A stretch of 57,699 nt of DNA from Citrobacter sp. R56 (GTDB lineage Bacteria > Pseudomonadota > Gammaproteobacteria > Enterobacterales > Enterobacteriaceae). Location of the stretch: contig NZ_CP069160.1 in NCBI RefSeq assembly GCF_016811995.1, positions 1 through 57,699 on the forward strand, written 5' to 3'. Numbering within the stretch: the stretch's first letter is position 1; every line of letters begins with the position of its first letter. Shown here one piece after another: positions 38,488-47,647 of the stretch. Under the pieces are notes generated by a model. It made no database searches and was not told the origin of the DNA. It saw nothing but the letters and a program-made list of their open reading frames with translations. The position numbers and the translations under genes were made by a program.

Positions 38488-39762
38488 TCATCTTATCATT
38501 GCCACCGGGAGATCATTCCAGCGCGTTGTGTACGCAGGGGAAAGCATTTCTCGTTTCATTTGCCACTCAGGAGCAATGCCTCGTCCCGCAAACCACACTT
38601 TTCCCAGTCCTGAATGGTTAATGCCGTCCACGACTTTCATCAGCTGGTTACTGTTGCTCCGGGGCTGAGTATCATCGAAGAGGTTCAGCTGCGAAACCCC
38701 GGTAGGAGTGAAATCATTGAGCATGCAACCTGCTTTTGCATATCGATGGCCATTCACCCAGATCCGATCCAGTGCTTTCACCGCTGCGGCTATGATGTCC
38801 CTGGTATCCTGCGAGGGAGTCATCAGCTTTTCACTGGCCACATTCCCGTAATACGGTTCGTTCACAGCGAACGGTGACGTCTTCACAAAAACGGCAATAT
38901 GCCTGCAGAACTGACGCTCGCCGCGCAGCTTTTCAGCTGCACGCTCAGCGTACTGACAAACTGCCTGGCGCATGGCTTCATACGTCATGACACGCTCCCC
39001 AAAGGACCGGCTACAGACAATCTGCTGTTTTGGCGGAGGCGCTTCTTCAAGCGAAATACAGCTTTCTCCGTTGAGTTCCCGAACGGTTCTCTCCAGCACA
39101 ACGCTGAAATTTTTCCTGATAAATACAGGGTTCGCGCGCGCCAGCTGTAGTGCAGTTGTTATCCCCATTGTGCTCAGTTTCTTTGAGATCCTTCGGCCAA
39201 CCCCCCAGATTTCGTCTACTGGCTGCAGTGACAACAGTTTCTCCGTTCGTTTTGGATTGCCAGAAGTCAGAGCAAGCACGCCACCAAACTGCCGCCATTC
39301 CTTAGACGCCCATTGTGCGCTTTTAGCCAGCGTTTTGGTCGGCCCCATCCCGACGCCGATTGTCAGCCCCGTACCGGAGCGTACGTGCTCGCGCAGCTGC
39401 CGGCCGAAGTCCTCAAAATTAATGCAGCGGTCTATGCCGCGAATGTCCAGAAACATCTCGTCGATGCTGTACTGCTCCACGCGCGGCGCCAGCTCCTCAA
39501 GATGAGACATAACCCTGTTCGACATAGACGCATAGAGCTCGTAATTGCTCGAGAACGTGATGACCGGCTCCGGGAATTGTGCCGTCTTCAGCTGGAACCA
39601 GGGGACGCCCATTTTAATACCCAGCCGTTTCGCTTCGGCACTGCGCGCGATGACGCAACCATCATTGTTACTGAGCACCACAACGGGCCTGTTACGCAGG
39701 TCCGGACGAAATACTTTCTCACAGCTGGCGTAGAAGCTGTTGACGTCAGCCAAAGCGAACAT
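38488..39762 (-). CDS. umuC: UmuC-like Y-family DNA polymerase V subunit
   Basis: 424 residues from ATG at 39762 ([20 protein letters not shown]). The palm catalytic residues are present (first Asp in [15 protein letters not shown] near 100), and the C-terminal little-finger region is full length. It carries out error-prone translesion synthesis with UmuD'2. The umuD gene is cut down to its tail, so the natural LexA-controlled promoter is missing. Unless read from elsewhere it may be silent. UmuD could come from the host. Confidence 0.9.
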   Translation of the reverse strand: MFALADVNSFYASCEKVFRPDLRNRPVVVLSNNDGCVIARSAEAKRLGIKMGVPWFQLKTAQFPEPVITFSSNYELYASMSNRVMSHLEELAPRVEQYSIDEMFLDIRGIDRCINFEDFGRQLREHVRSGTGLTIGVGMGPTKTLAKSAQWASKEWRQFGGVLALTSGNPKRTEKLLSLQPVDEIWGVGRRISKKLSTMGITTALQLARANPVFIRKNFSVVLERTVRELNGESCISLEEAPPPKQQIVCSRSFGERVMTYEAMRQAVCQYAERAAEKLRGERQFCRHIAVFVKTSPFAVNEPYYGNVASEKLMTPSQDTRDIIAAAVKALDRIWVNGHRYAKAGCMLNDFTPTGVSQLNLFDDTQPRSNSNQLMKVVDGINHSGLGKVWFAGRGIAPEWQMKREMLSPAYTTRWNDLPVAMIR

Positions 39763-39843
39763 CAATTCGTACCCCGCGTCTTATGTATGAATGCCATCAC
39801 CACGCCGAATATCTGCAGTTCTTCCGGATAAAGAGTGGGGTAC
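39762..39843 (-). pseudogene. umuD: umuD, only the last codons
   Basis: On the minus strand the codons before umuC read [26 protein letters not shown], a UmuD/RumA/ImpA C terminus, with the stop overlapping the umuC ATG (TGATG). The gene is broken near 39843, where traB begins on the other strand. About 26 codons remain; catalytic Ser and Lys are lost. Confidence 0.8.
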
Positions 39844-40210
39844 CGTGGGTGTCGGCGCAACTGCCAGCATGAGCGCCGGCGATATCGGCCAGGCAGGGCT
39901 CGGCGGTGGTGTCAGTTCTGCCGCCAAAACACTCTCCGATTACTACATCAAACGCGCCGAACAGTACCACCCGGTCATTCCAATCGGCGCGGGCAATGAA
40001 GTCACGCTTGTTTTCCAGGACGGCTTCCAGCTCGAAACACTGGAGGAAGCGCGCGCGAAAGCTGCTGCACGTAAGAAACAAAATCAACCTTCTGCCTCAT
40101 CAACGCCTGCTGCCATGCCGGGTAATACGCCGGACATGCTGAAGCAGCTGCAGGACTTCAGGGTAGGGGACACCGTCGATCCGACGACCGGACAGGTCGT
40201 CACACAGTAA
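39842..40210 (+). pseudogene. traB: traB, 3' fragment
   Basis: About 122 codons of the C terminus of F-type TraB (type IV secretion scaffold): TVGVGATASMSAGD, SSAAKTLSDYYIKRAEQYHP, VIPIGAGNEVTLVFQDG, ending in VDPTTGQVVTQ. The open frame begins at 39791 only by reading umuD DNA backwards. Without its membrane and periplasmic front it cannot work. Marks the left deletion end of the tra operon. Confidence 0.88.
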
Positions 40211-40319
40211 ACGGGCCGGGAAACCGGCCGCAACAACACAATCCGGAATAGTTAGTGCCCTGGAAGACGAGAAAGGGATGGGCGGTAGCGTGTCCGGGCA
40301 GCATACACAGGAAAGAGCG

Positions 40320-41885
40320 ATGGCAGACGTACTGGACCAGTTACAGGAGCAGGAAGACCTGATTAACAGGCTGCACATTCAGGCGGTCAGGCAACAGTTG
40401 AGCGTTAAAGGTGAAAGCCTTACCCGGTGTGAATGTTGTGGAAACCGTATTCAGGAACGGCGTCAGAAAGCGATACCCGGCGTGCGTACCTGCACTGAGT
40501 GTCAGCGGGTGCCTGACAACGCCCTGCGTGCGGCTGAAACCTTTGCTGAGTACACCGGCGCCGTGGCCATGATGAACGAGCGCTACTGGACTGTGGCGGA
40601 GGTGGATATGCAGGACGCCGTGGTCACGCTGCGTAATGCTGACGGGGAGTCGGTGCTGATCTCTCCTCAGCAGAACACTGCACAGGATATTTCCCTCTTC
40701 ACACCCCGCGATCTGACGATCAGTCAGGGGGACAGGGTGCGCTTTACCCGCTCGGACACCGACCGCGGCTATGTGGCCAACAGCCTGTGGGAGGTGGCCG
40801 GGTTCACTGACGACGGGGCCATCCGCTTTCGCCAGGGAGATCAGGAGAAAATTGTCGACCCGCAGGCCATGACGGAGGACCGTCATATTGACCTCGCCTA
40901 TGCCCTGACGGTGTATGGCGTGCAGGGGGCCAGTGAACGCTTTGCCATTGCCCTGACCGGTACCGAAGGTGGCAGGAAAAGAATGGCGTCTCTGGAGTCC
41001 ACCTACGTGACGCTGTCACGCGCAAAAGAGCATGTGCAGGTCTATACCGACGATCTGGCTGGCTGGAGTGGCGATGCCCGGCACTCAAATGCCGGACAGA
41101 CCGCCCACGACCTGCTGCACCAGAAAAGTGACCATGAATCCGACACCGGCAACCGACTGCTGGCCACCGCCTCACGGCTGGATAAAACCGCGCTGGGACG
41201 CAGGGTTCTGGCGGAAAACGGCCTTGAGGGTGAAACAATGGCGCGCTTCATTGCTGCCGGCAGGAAATACCCGACACCTTATGTAGCCCTGCCGGCGTGG
41301 ACCCGTCACGGAAAAGAAGCCGGGGCACTGCTGACCGAAATCCGGATTGAGGATGACGGGATGCGCGTGGTGCTCAGTGATGAGTCCCGGCTGCGTGGTG
41401 GGGAGGATGCGCAGTTTGCCGGCCTGCAGGCCAGCCGTAACGGACAGACACTCATTGCTGATGATGCACAGACGGCGCTGCGCCTGGCACAGGAGAACCC
41501 GGAGAGCGGGGTGGTGATACGCCTGCACGGCGAAGAACGGTTGCTCAATGCAGCCCGCCTGACCGGGGGACGGATCTCGGAGCCTGATGAGGTGGCACGG
41601 ACAGTGCGCAGCGTGGCGGAGGCTGAATCAGCGGCGAAAGCGGAAGACCCCATTACGCTGCCTCCGGATGAGCAGCAGAAACTGGCAGAGGCACAGGAAA
41701 AAGCGGCCCGGGAGCTGGCGGAGCAGGCCCGGCAGGAACTGCTGCCGGCAGTGTCGGGTGAGGAGAGCACCAGACCCGACCCCCTGTTGAACACTCTGGA
41801 GCGGGCAGCGCCAGTCCCTGTCAGCCTTTGGCGTGGCTCGGTGCCCTGTCCACCGAGCCGGCAGCAACGCAAGTGCTGCGGGTAG
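40320..41885 (+). CDS. TraR::TraI fusion ORF (deletion remnant)
   Basis: 521 residues. Residues 1-63 look like TraR, the DksA-type zinc protein (CECCGNRIQERRQKAIPGV, then CTEC), start supported by AGGAAAGAG. From about residue 68 the frame becomes the TraI helicase: YALTVYGVQGASERFAIALTG (motif V-like) and YVTLSRAKEHVQVYTDD (motif VI), then the C-terminal part. The end beyond about 41800 is foreign (PVSLWRGSVPCPPSR). The deletion joined the two genes in frame, removing most tra genes. Probably not functional. Confidence 0.8.
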   Translation: MADVLDQLQEQEDLINRLHIQAVRQQLSVKGESLTRCECCGNRIQERRQKAIPGVRTCTECQRVPDNALRAAETFAEYTGAVAMMNERYWTVAEVDMQDAVVTLRNADGESVLISPQQNTAQDISLFTPRDLTISQGDRVRFTRSDTDRGYVANSLWEVAGFTDDGAIRFRQGDQEKIVDPQAMTEDRHIDLAYALTVYGVQGASERFAIALTGTEGGRKRMASLESTYVTLSRAKEHVQVYTDDLAGWSGDARHSNAGQTAHDLLHQKSDHESDTGNRLLATASRLDKTALGRRVLAENGLEGETMARFIAAGRKYPTPYVALPAWTRHGKEAGALLTEIRIEDDGMRVVLSDESRLRGGEDAQFAGLQASRNGQTLIADDAQTALRLAQENPESGVVIRLHGEERLLNAARLTGGRISEPDEVARTVRSVAEAESAAKAEDPITLPPDEQQKLAEAQEKAARELAEQARQELLPAVSGEESTRPDPLLNTLERAAPVPVSLWRGSVPCPPSRQQRKCCG

Positions 41886-41896
41886 CGTTGGGAGCA
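41800..41896. other. Junction of traI fragment and mod cluster
   Basis: TraI homology stops near 41800 and modC ends at 41897. I searched for a 25-bp Tn402-type or 38-bp Tn21-type inverted repeat here and found none. The left ends of both transposons are therefore missing, probably by deletion. Confidence 0.6.
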
Positions 41897-42964
41897 TTAC
41901 TCCAGCAAGGCAACCGACTTCACCTGCACCCACACATCGCGGCCTTTGCTGATATCCAGTGCAGCCATTGCCCGCTTGGTAAGCCGCGCCAACATTACAG
42001 AATTACCAACTCGGACACGCACGAGCGCCAAACCAGGGTGCTCATCGTCGCCGACGGCATCGATCTGCCCGCGCAGTAGGTTCTGGATGCTGCTGGTGCC
42101 TGGTTCGCTGGCCAGGCTCACATCGCGTGCCAGCACACGAACTCGAACGCGGCGGCCCACAGACAATCCCTGGTCGCGTGCCCACAGGCTGCCGCCGTCA
42201 AAGTCCACCCGCGCCAAATGCCACTCGCTATCGACCTCACCGACGGTGCCGTCGAGGATCGCACCAGCGTCCTCACCTAGCCGGATCGGCAAGTCGAGGC
42301 GGGCCAGAGTCTCAGCCAGCAGCCCGCTGGCCAGCACCCGGCCGCCCTCCATCGCCACCAGGTAATCGGCCAGCCTGGCGACCTCATCAGGCGAGTGGCT
42401 GACGTAGAGCACCGGAATATCCAGCTCGTCGTGCAGCCGTTCCAGGTAGGGCAAGATTTCCTGTTTGCGCTTCAAGTCGAGCGCGGCCAGCGGCTCATCC
42501 ATCAGCAACAGGCGCGGGCTGACCGCCAGGGCGCGGGCGATACCCACTCGCTGACGTTCGCCACCGGAGAGGCGATCCGGCTTGCGGTCGAGCAGATGCC
42601 CGATGCCCAGCAGCGCGATGGCGTGGTCGAGGCTAACCCGCTGTGCCTCGCCGTTGCGCTTCATGCCGTAGCGCAGATTGCCCATCACCGTGAGATGCGC
42701 GAACAGGCTGGCCTCCTGGAACACGTAGCCGATGGGCCGCTGGTGGGTTGGCACCCAGCGCCCGGCGTCCTGCCACAACTCGCCATCGACGGCGAGCCGC
42801 CCGTGCGGTGCGCGTTCCAGACCGGCAATGCAGCGCAGCAGTGTGGTCTTGCCGGAACCGGAATGGCCGAACAGGGCGGTGACGCCCCGGCCGGGCAGCT
42901 TGAGATCCACGTCAAGGGAGAAACCCGGCCAGTCGAGCCGGAAGCAAGCATCGATGCCCGCCAT
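41897..42964 (-). CDS. modC: ModC, molybdate ABC transporter ATPase
   Basis: 355 residues from ATG at 42964 with GGGAGGCTGAG upstream. Walker A GHSGSGKTT near 40, signature LSGGERQRVG near 128, Walker B LLLMDEP, then a C-terminal MOP/TOBE domain (about 285-355; SSIQNLLRGQIDAV...RLTKRAMAALDI) that binds oxyanion. It energises molybdate (or tungstate) import with ModB and ModA. One base separates it from modB. Confidence 0.92.
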   Translation of the reverse strand: MAGIDACFRLDWPGFSLDVDLKLPGRGVTALFGHSGSGKTTLLRCIAGLERAPHGRLAVDGELWQDAGRWVPTHQRPIGYVFQEASLFAHLTVMGNLRYGMKRNGEAQRVSLDHAIALLGIGHLLDRKPDRLSGGERQRVGIARALAVSPRLLLMDEPLAALDLKRKQEILPYLERLHDELDIPVLYVSHSPDEVARLADYLVAMEGGRVLASGLLAETLARLDLPIRLGEDAGAILDGTVGEVDSEWHLARVDFDGGSLWARDQGLSVGRRVRVRVLARDVSLASEPGTSSIQNLLRGQIDAVGDDEHPGLALVRVRVGNSVMLARLTKRAMAALDISKGRDVWVQVKSVALLE

Positions 42965-42965
42965 C

Positions 42966-43643
42966 TCAGCCTCCCTTCTTCGGGTTGGGCCGCCAGGCAT
43001 ACAGGGCCAGCAGCACCAAGAAGGAGAAGATCAGCATGACCGCCGCGAGGCGGTGCGCCTGCATGTATTCCAGCGCTTCCACATGGTCGTAAATCTGTAC
43101 CGAGGCAACCCGTGTGACGCCCGGCAGGTTGCCACCGATCATCAGCACGACGCCGAACTCACCGACCGTGTGGGCGAAGGTCAGGATCGAGGCCGTCAGG
43201 AAACCCGGCGCGGCCAGCGGCACCGCCACGGTGAAGAAAGCATCCAGTGGCGAAGCACGCAGCGTGGCGGCCACTTCCAGCGGTCGGTCGCCCACGGCCT
43301 CGAAGGCTGTTTGCAGCGGTTGCACCATGAAGGGCAACGAGTAGAAGACGGAGGCGATGACCAGACCCCAGAAGGTGAAAGGCAACGGCCCCAGGCCCAG
43401 CGCCTGCGTGAGCTGGCCGACCGGGCCGTTCGGCCCCATCGCCAGCAGCAGGTAAAAGCCCAGCACCGAGGGAGGCAACACGAGCGGCAGCGCGACCACC
43501 GCGCCAATTGGCCCCTTCCACCACGCCTTGGTGCGGGCGAGCCACCAGGCGATGGGGGTGCCGACCAGCAGCAGGATCAGGGTGACGATTCCTGCCAAGC
43601 GCACGGTCAGCCAGAGGGCTTGCAGATCACTATCGGTCAGCAT
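42966..43643 (-). CDS. modB: ModB, molybdate ABC permease
   Basis: 225 residues, five or six membrane helices, with the EAA loop contacting ModC ([22 protein letters not shown]). GGGAGGGAAC precedes the ATG. Between the TauE/SafE gene and modC. GC-rich as the rest of this cluster. Confidence 0.92.
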   Translation of the reverse strand: MLTDSDLQALWLTVRLAGIVTLILLLVGTPIAWWLARTKAWWKGPIGAVVALPLVLPPSVLGFYLLLAMGPNGPVGQLTQALGLGPLPFTFWGLVIASVFYSLPFMVQPLQTAFEAVGDRPLEVAATLRASPLDAFFTVAVPLAAPGFLTASILTFAHTVGEFGVVLMIGGNLPGVTRVASVQIYDHVEALEYMQAHRLAAVMLIFSFLVLLALYAWRPNPKKGG

Positions 43644-43655
43644 GTTCCCTCCCGT

Positions 43656-44459
43656 TCAATGTGCGTGCTGGAAGGTCTTGATGGCCGAGACCATCAGGAC
43701 AACACCGAGCAACCCCATCAGCCAGCCGGTCGGCACCAGGCCAAGCAGCAGCCCGCCGATGGCCGCGCCAAGGATTGAGCCACCCACCATCCAGCCCATC
43801 AGCGGCCTTTCCTCGCGCAGCACCTGGAAAGCGTCGGCGCGGGTGTAACGGGCGAAGCCGACGATCATGGTCGGCAGGCTGACCATCAGCGACAGGCTGC
43901 CGGCGAGCTTGATGTCCAGACCGTAGAGCAGCACGATGGCGGGAATCAGCAATTCGCCACCGGCCACACCCAGCAGCGCGGCGACCATGCCGATACCCAG
44001 GCCAGCAATCAATCCGGCCACAAAGCGCAGCGGCCCGGCTTCGATGAGCGGCGTGCTGCCCTCATGCACACCGGCCCAGGCTTCCGAGAGCATGACCAGG
44101 GACAAGGCGACCAGCAGAACCAGGATGATGCGGTTGAGCCACTGGCGTGACAGGGTGATGGCATGGCCTGCCGCCCACCAGGCCCCGACAAGACTGCCCG
44201 CAAGTAGGTTCAGCACCACGTCGAGGTGATCGGCCAGCGTGCCCGGCGCAATCGTGCCGCCCCGGAACAGCAGCGCGGCGGCGACCACGACCAGGCTCAT
44301 GGCCTTGTTGAGGATGACGGCCTCCAAGGTGCCAAGGCGGAATACGCCGACCAGCACCGGCAGGCGGAATTCAGCCCCGCCGAGGCCGATCAGGCCGCCG
44401 AGCGTGCCGATCATGGAACCGGCGACGAAGCCTTGCCCGTTGCGGGCAGGTACGCTCAT
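43656..44459 (-). CDS. TauE/SafE family anion permease
   Basis: 267 residues with about eight membrane helices in two repeats (GTLGGLIGLGGAEFRLPVLVG; GMVAALLGVAGGELLIPAIV, each in the Gly-rich TauE/SafE pattern). Family members export sulfite, sulfoacetate and related organosulfur anions. It is inserted between modA and modB, so it may deal with sulfate or other oxyanions that compete with molybdate. Substrate unknown. Confidence 0.85.
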   Translation of the reverse strand: MSVPARNGQGFVAGSMIGTLGGLIGLGGAEFRLPVLVGVFRLGTLEAVILNKAMSLVVVAAALLFRGGTIAPGTLADHLDVVLNLLAGSLVGAWWAAGHAITLSRQWLNRIILVLLVALSLVMLSEAWAGVHEGSTPLIEAGPLRFVAGLIAGLGIGMVAALLGVAGGELLIPAIVLLYGLDIKLAGSLSLMVSLPTMIVGFARYTRADAFQVLREERPLMGWMVGGSILGAAIGGLLLGLVPTGWLMGLLGVVLMVSAIKTFQHAH

Positions 44460-44468
44460 GGCCGCATC

Positions 44469-45239
44469 CTACTTGCTGACGGCTTCGCCCGGCAGGACGA
44501 AACCGTATTTGGTCATCACGGCACGAGCCGGTTTGCTGCCCATGTAATCAGCGAACCGTTTGGCCAAGGCACTGCCTTCGGCACGCTTGGTGATGATGAA
44601 ACCCTGTTCCAGCGGCTCATGCAGGTTGTCGGGGATGAGCCAGTAGCCGCCGCGCTTGGCCAGCTCGGGATTGACCGCCAGGGCCAGGGCGATGATGCCG
44701 ACCTGAGCATTGCCGGTCTGCACGAATTGCGCGGTGTGGGCGATGTTCTCGCCATAGACCAGTTTGGGTTCTACCTTCTCCCACAGTCCTGCGGCGCGCA
44801 AGGATTCCTCGGCCCGTTTGCCGTAGGGGGCGTGCTTGGGGTTAGCGATGGCGATGCGGGCGATCTTGGGGTCGGTCAGGCTGGCCAGCGTCATCTTGCT
44901 GGCGTCCATGCCCGCGCTCCACAGCACGATGCGGCCGAAGGCATAGGGCTTGACATCGGAGGCAGCGAAGCCCGCCTTGGCCAGCTCACGCGGGAAACCG
45001 ATGTCGGCCGAGAAATACAGGTCATAGGGCGCACCCTGCTGAATCTGCGTGTGGAACTTGCCAGACGAGCCGTAGATGACCTCCACTTCGTCGGCCGGGT
45101 TGGCCTTCTTGAAGGTGGCGACGATCTCGTCCATCGCGAACTTGAGGTCGGCCGCCGCCGCGACGGTGACTTTCTCGGCGTGGGCCGTCGCCGCGAACAG
45201 CAGTGAGCAAGCGAGCAATAAGGGGCGCAGGAGTTTCAT
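44469..45239 (-). CDS. modA: ModA, periplasmic molybdate-binding protein
   Basis: 256 residues from ATG at 45239 (MKLLRPLLLACSLL), with AAGGAACCCGCCC upstream. Signal peptide to AHA, then a two-lobe periplasmic binding protein: VAAAADLKFAMDEI, YGSSGKFHTQIQQGAPYDLYFSAD (in parts), conserved Ser of SSG that binds MoO4. Upstream is a ModE-type operator. First structural gene of the modA-tauE-modB-modC operon. Confidence 0.92.
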   Translation of the reverse strand: MKLLRPLLLACSLLFAATAHAEKVTVAAAADLKFAMDEIVATFKKANPADEVEVIYGSSGKFHTQIQQGAPYDLYFSADIGFPRELAKAGFAASDVKPYAFGRIVLWSAGMDASKMTLASLTDPKIARIAIANPKHAPYGKRAEESLRAAGLWEKVEPKLVYGENIAHTAQFVQTGNAQVGIIALALAVNPELAKRGGYWLIPDNLHEPLEQGFIITKRAEGSALAKRFADYMGSKPARAVMTKYGFVLPGEAVSK

Positions 45240-45306
45240 GGGCGGGTTCCTTTTCATCGGGTCATGGCACAAGAACCCGCTGAACGGCATTTGTCGGGTT
45301 CACCAC

Positions 45307-45334
45307 ATCGTTAGGTCAAAAAAGACATAACGAT
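45307..45334. promoter_or_regulatory. ModE-type operator
   Basis: ATCGTTAGGTC-AAAAAA-GACATAACGAT: arms match at 10 of 11 positions and fit the ModE consensus ATCGnTA...TAnCGAT. It lies 68 bases upstream of modA and just past the end of the modE-like gene. Confidence 0.85.
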
Positions 45335-45383
45335 AAGCATACAGCAGCATCCATGCCAAGCCATAACCGAAATCAAGAATGGA

Positions 45384-45746
45384 TCAGTTCGCCAGGTCGC
45401 GCAGGGCTTGCAGTTCCTTGCCTGCACTGGCGTTGAGACTGGTTTCCAGGGCGTCGTAACGCTCGATGAGCTGTTGCCCGAGTGGTGTCAGGGATGCGCC
45501 ACCACCGCCTTTGCCGCCAGTCGCGGTTTCGACAACCGGGCGGCCAAACCCTTCATTGAGGGAGTCGATCAGCAACCAGGCACGCTTGTAGGGCAAGCCG
45601 AGCGAACGGGCCGCTGCCGCAATGGAGCGGGTTTCGCCAACGGCCCGCAGCAGGTCGATCTTGCCGGGACCGATGGCGATCCCGTCGCCGATGTAGATGC
45701 GTGGTCGCACGAGGACAGCGCACGGCTTGTTTTTCTTGGAAGTCAT
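45384..45746 (-). CDS. modE: ModE-like winged-helix regulator, DNA-binding domain only
   Basis: 120 residues: LysR-like winged helix of the ModE N-terminal type (IGPGKIDLLRAVGETRSIAAAARSLG, in parts; PYKRAWLLIDSLNEGFGRPVVE; GGKGGGGASLTPLG). The C-terminal molybdate-binding MOP domains of E. coli ModE are absent, so it would need another way to sense molybdate. It begins 14 bases after the tniR stop, on the same strand, and lies before the operator and modA. Confidence 0.85.
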   Translation of the reverse strand: MTSKKNKPCAVLVRPRIYIGDGIAIGPGKIDLLRAVGETRSIAAAARSLGLPYKRAWLLIDSLNEGFGRPVVETATGGKGGGGASLTPLGQQLIERYDALETSLNASAGKELQALRDLAN

Positions 45747-45760
45747 ATATCAGAGGCGAT

Positions 45761-46375
45761 TCAAATTTTGGCCAGCAGTCTCTGCCCATCTGGGCGCAAC
45801 TCACCCTTTGGAGAGATATGTCGGTACAAAGTCTGTCGCGTGATGCCGAGTTCCTGGCACAGGTCACCGACCTTGGTTTCCGGCTGCCCCATCGCTGCCA
45901 TCGCCAGCCGCAGCTTGGCCGCCGTCATCTTGAAAGGGCGTCCGCCTTTGCGGCCCCGTGCCCGCGCCGAGGCCAGCCCCGCTACCGTGCGCTCGGCGAT
46001 CAGCTCGCGCTCGAACTCGGCCAGCGCCGCGAAGATGCCGAAGACCAGCTTGCCGGCGGCGGTCGTGGTGTCGATAGCCGCGCCGTGGCCAGTCAGCACC
46101 TTGAGGCCGACGCCGCGCCCGGTCAGGTCGTGCACGGTGTTGATGAGATGCCGCAGGTCGCGCCCTAGCCGGTCGAGCTTCCACACCATCAGCGTATCCC
46201 CCGACCGCAGCGCCTTCAGACAGCTCGCCAAGCCGGGGCGATCCTCGCGCTTGCCCGATGCCTGATCCTCATACAGATGCGCCGCATCGACGCCGGCCGC
46301 GATCAGCGCGTCACGCTGCAAGTCGGTCGCCTGGGAGCCGTCCGCCTTCGATACCCGCATGTAGCCGATCAACAT
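45761..46375 (-). CDS. tniR: TniR serine resolvase of Tn402/Tn5053-type element
   Basis: 204 residues. Catalytic MLIGYMRVSKADGSQ (Ser near 9), SGKREDRPGL and VWKLDRLGRDLRHLI; C-terminal helix-turn-helix (KVGDLCQELGITRQTLYRHI). It resolves cointegrates formed by TniABQ at the res site just upstream (46383-46412). Confidence 0.92.
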   Translation of the reverse strand: MLIGYMRVSKADGSQATDLQRDALIAAGVDAAHLYEDQASGKREDRPGLASCLKALRSGDTLMVWKLDRLGRDLRHLINTVHDLTGRGVGLKVLTGHGAAIDTTTAAGKLVFGIFAALAEFERELIAERTVAGLASARARGRKGGRPFKMTAAKLRLAMAAMGQPETKVGDLCQELGITRQTLYRHISPKGELRPDGQRLLAKI

Positions 46376-46382
46376 CTCGCAC

Positions 46383-46412
46383 CTGTCACATATACGTTCG
46401 ATTATGTGACAG
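46383..46412. other. res site of the tni element
   Basis: CTGTCACATA...TATGTGACAG, 10-bp arms around 10 bases, in the tniQ-tniR gap, the known position of res in Tn5053/Tn402. Confidence 0.75.
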
Positions 46413-46435
46413 TGTGAGCCAGAACGTGCCTGGCG

Positions 46436-47647
46436 TCAAAATTTGTCACTTAACCCGTCATTCTGACTACGGTACGCAAAGGGTGTGCACGGCTCGTAAT
46501 GTGACAGAAATTCCAGAGGAATCCCCTCGTTGGCGAAGGTGAGCCGCAGACGTTCCAGCGATTCGGGGTCGCGTCGCCCATAGGACGCCAGCGTGAACAG
46601 TGAGCGGGCCGTCTCCGGGTTGTGCCGTGCCTCAATGATTGCCTCACCAATGGCCTGGGCCGCCCGTTGCCAATGGTTGACGGGTTCGGGTTTCGGTTTC
46701 TTCTCGGGCAGGCCATTGGTGAAGCCCGTCTGCGGTTCGGCCAGGAACAGCGGGGCGTGTTCCCCGCGCGGGAACAGCGCCCTCGACTCGATCAGCGCGA
46801 TGGCGGTGGCTGCGGCTTCCAGCATCTGCACCTGCACGGCCGGGGCCAGCACCTCGAAGGGCCGCCACAGGCTTTGCCCCGCACGCAGCGGATGGCCGCA
46901 ATGCTCCCAGACCTGGCGGATGCAGCCCGCGCTGCCGCCACAGTGCGACAGCGGGGTGTTCAGTTCATCGAGCAGGGTGCGCAGCAGCCGGAACCACAGA
47001 CCGGCATGGATGCGCCGACGCGGCAGTTCCACGAAACCGGTCGTCAGGGCCTGCCAGGTGCGTCGGTCCATGCCAGCAATCGCCGCATTGGCAGGACACG
47101 GAGCCGCCTCCGCGTTGTCCCACTGAAGATGCCGACCGGGCAGACCCCAATAGGACGCCAGCCAGCAGCCATGCTGCGGGCAGCTCAGCATGAGCGGGAG
47201 TTGCCAGACAAGCAGCACGGCCTGGTTCACCGGATCGTTCAGGCACAGCGGGCAGGCCCGGCGCATCGGCTGGCTTGGCAGCCAGGCACGCCAGCGCGTG
47301 ATGGATCGCGCCTTGCGCTTGGGCAGCAGCACCGAGCATTGGAACGCATAGGTTTCCAGGGCCGCAGGCAGCGAATCCTCAAGGCTGTCCAAGAGCCACG
47401 GCACCCAGCCGGCCAAGCTCATCTCACGCAAGCGCTCCAGCTCAACCCCGCTGCGCTGGGCAATCATCGTCAACAAGGACAAGGGTGGCTCGGTATCCAG
47501 GTCATCGAGCTGGTCATGGCCGAGATCGTGTGCCAGCAGCTCATGCACGTCCATCCGGTAGCAGGCAGCGACCCGGTTCAGCCAGGAGGACAGGGCTTCG
47601 CCTTCCCTGGGGGCCGGATGCAACGGCCAACGCGGTGCAGGCTTCAC
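46436..47647 (-). CDS. tniQ: TniQ transposition accessory protein
   Basis: 403 residues. N-terminal TniQ domain (PAPREGEALSSWLNRVAACY) and Cys/His zinc clusters (RRACPLCLND; LSCPQHGCWLAS). Needed with TniA and TniB for transposition and target choice. Overlaps tniB by four bases. Confidence 0.9.
   Translation of the reverse strand: MKPAPRWPLHPAPREGEALSSWLNRVAACYRMDVHELLAHDLGHDQLDDLDTEPPLSLLTMIAQRSGVELERLREMSLAGWVPWLLDSLEDSLPAALETYAFQCSVLLPKRKARSITRWRAWLPSQPMRRACPLCLNDPVNQAVLLVWQLPLMLSCPQHGCWLASYWGLPGRHLQWDNAEAAPCPANAAIAGMDRRTWQALTTGFVELPRRRIHAGLWFRLLRTLLDELNTPLSHCGGSAGCIRQVWEHCGHPLRAGQSLWRPFEVLAPAVQVQMLEAAATAIALIESRALFPRGEHAPLFLAEPQTGFTNGLPEKKPKPEPVNHWQRAAQAIGEAIIEARHNPETARSLFTLASYGRRDPESLERLRLTFANEGIPLEFLSHYEPCTPFAYRSQNDGLSDKF

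Noticed and set aside
40320..41885. Functional relaxase
   Set aside because: Only helicase motifs V and VI and later parts remain; the N-terminal relaxase with catalytic Tyr is absent, as is an oriT region.
41800..41896. Left inverted repeat of the tni or mer transposon
   Set aside because: No match to the 25-bp or 38-bp ends was found by eye.
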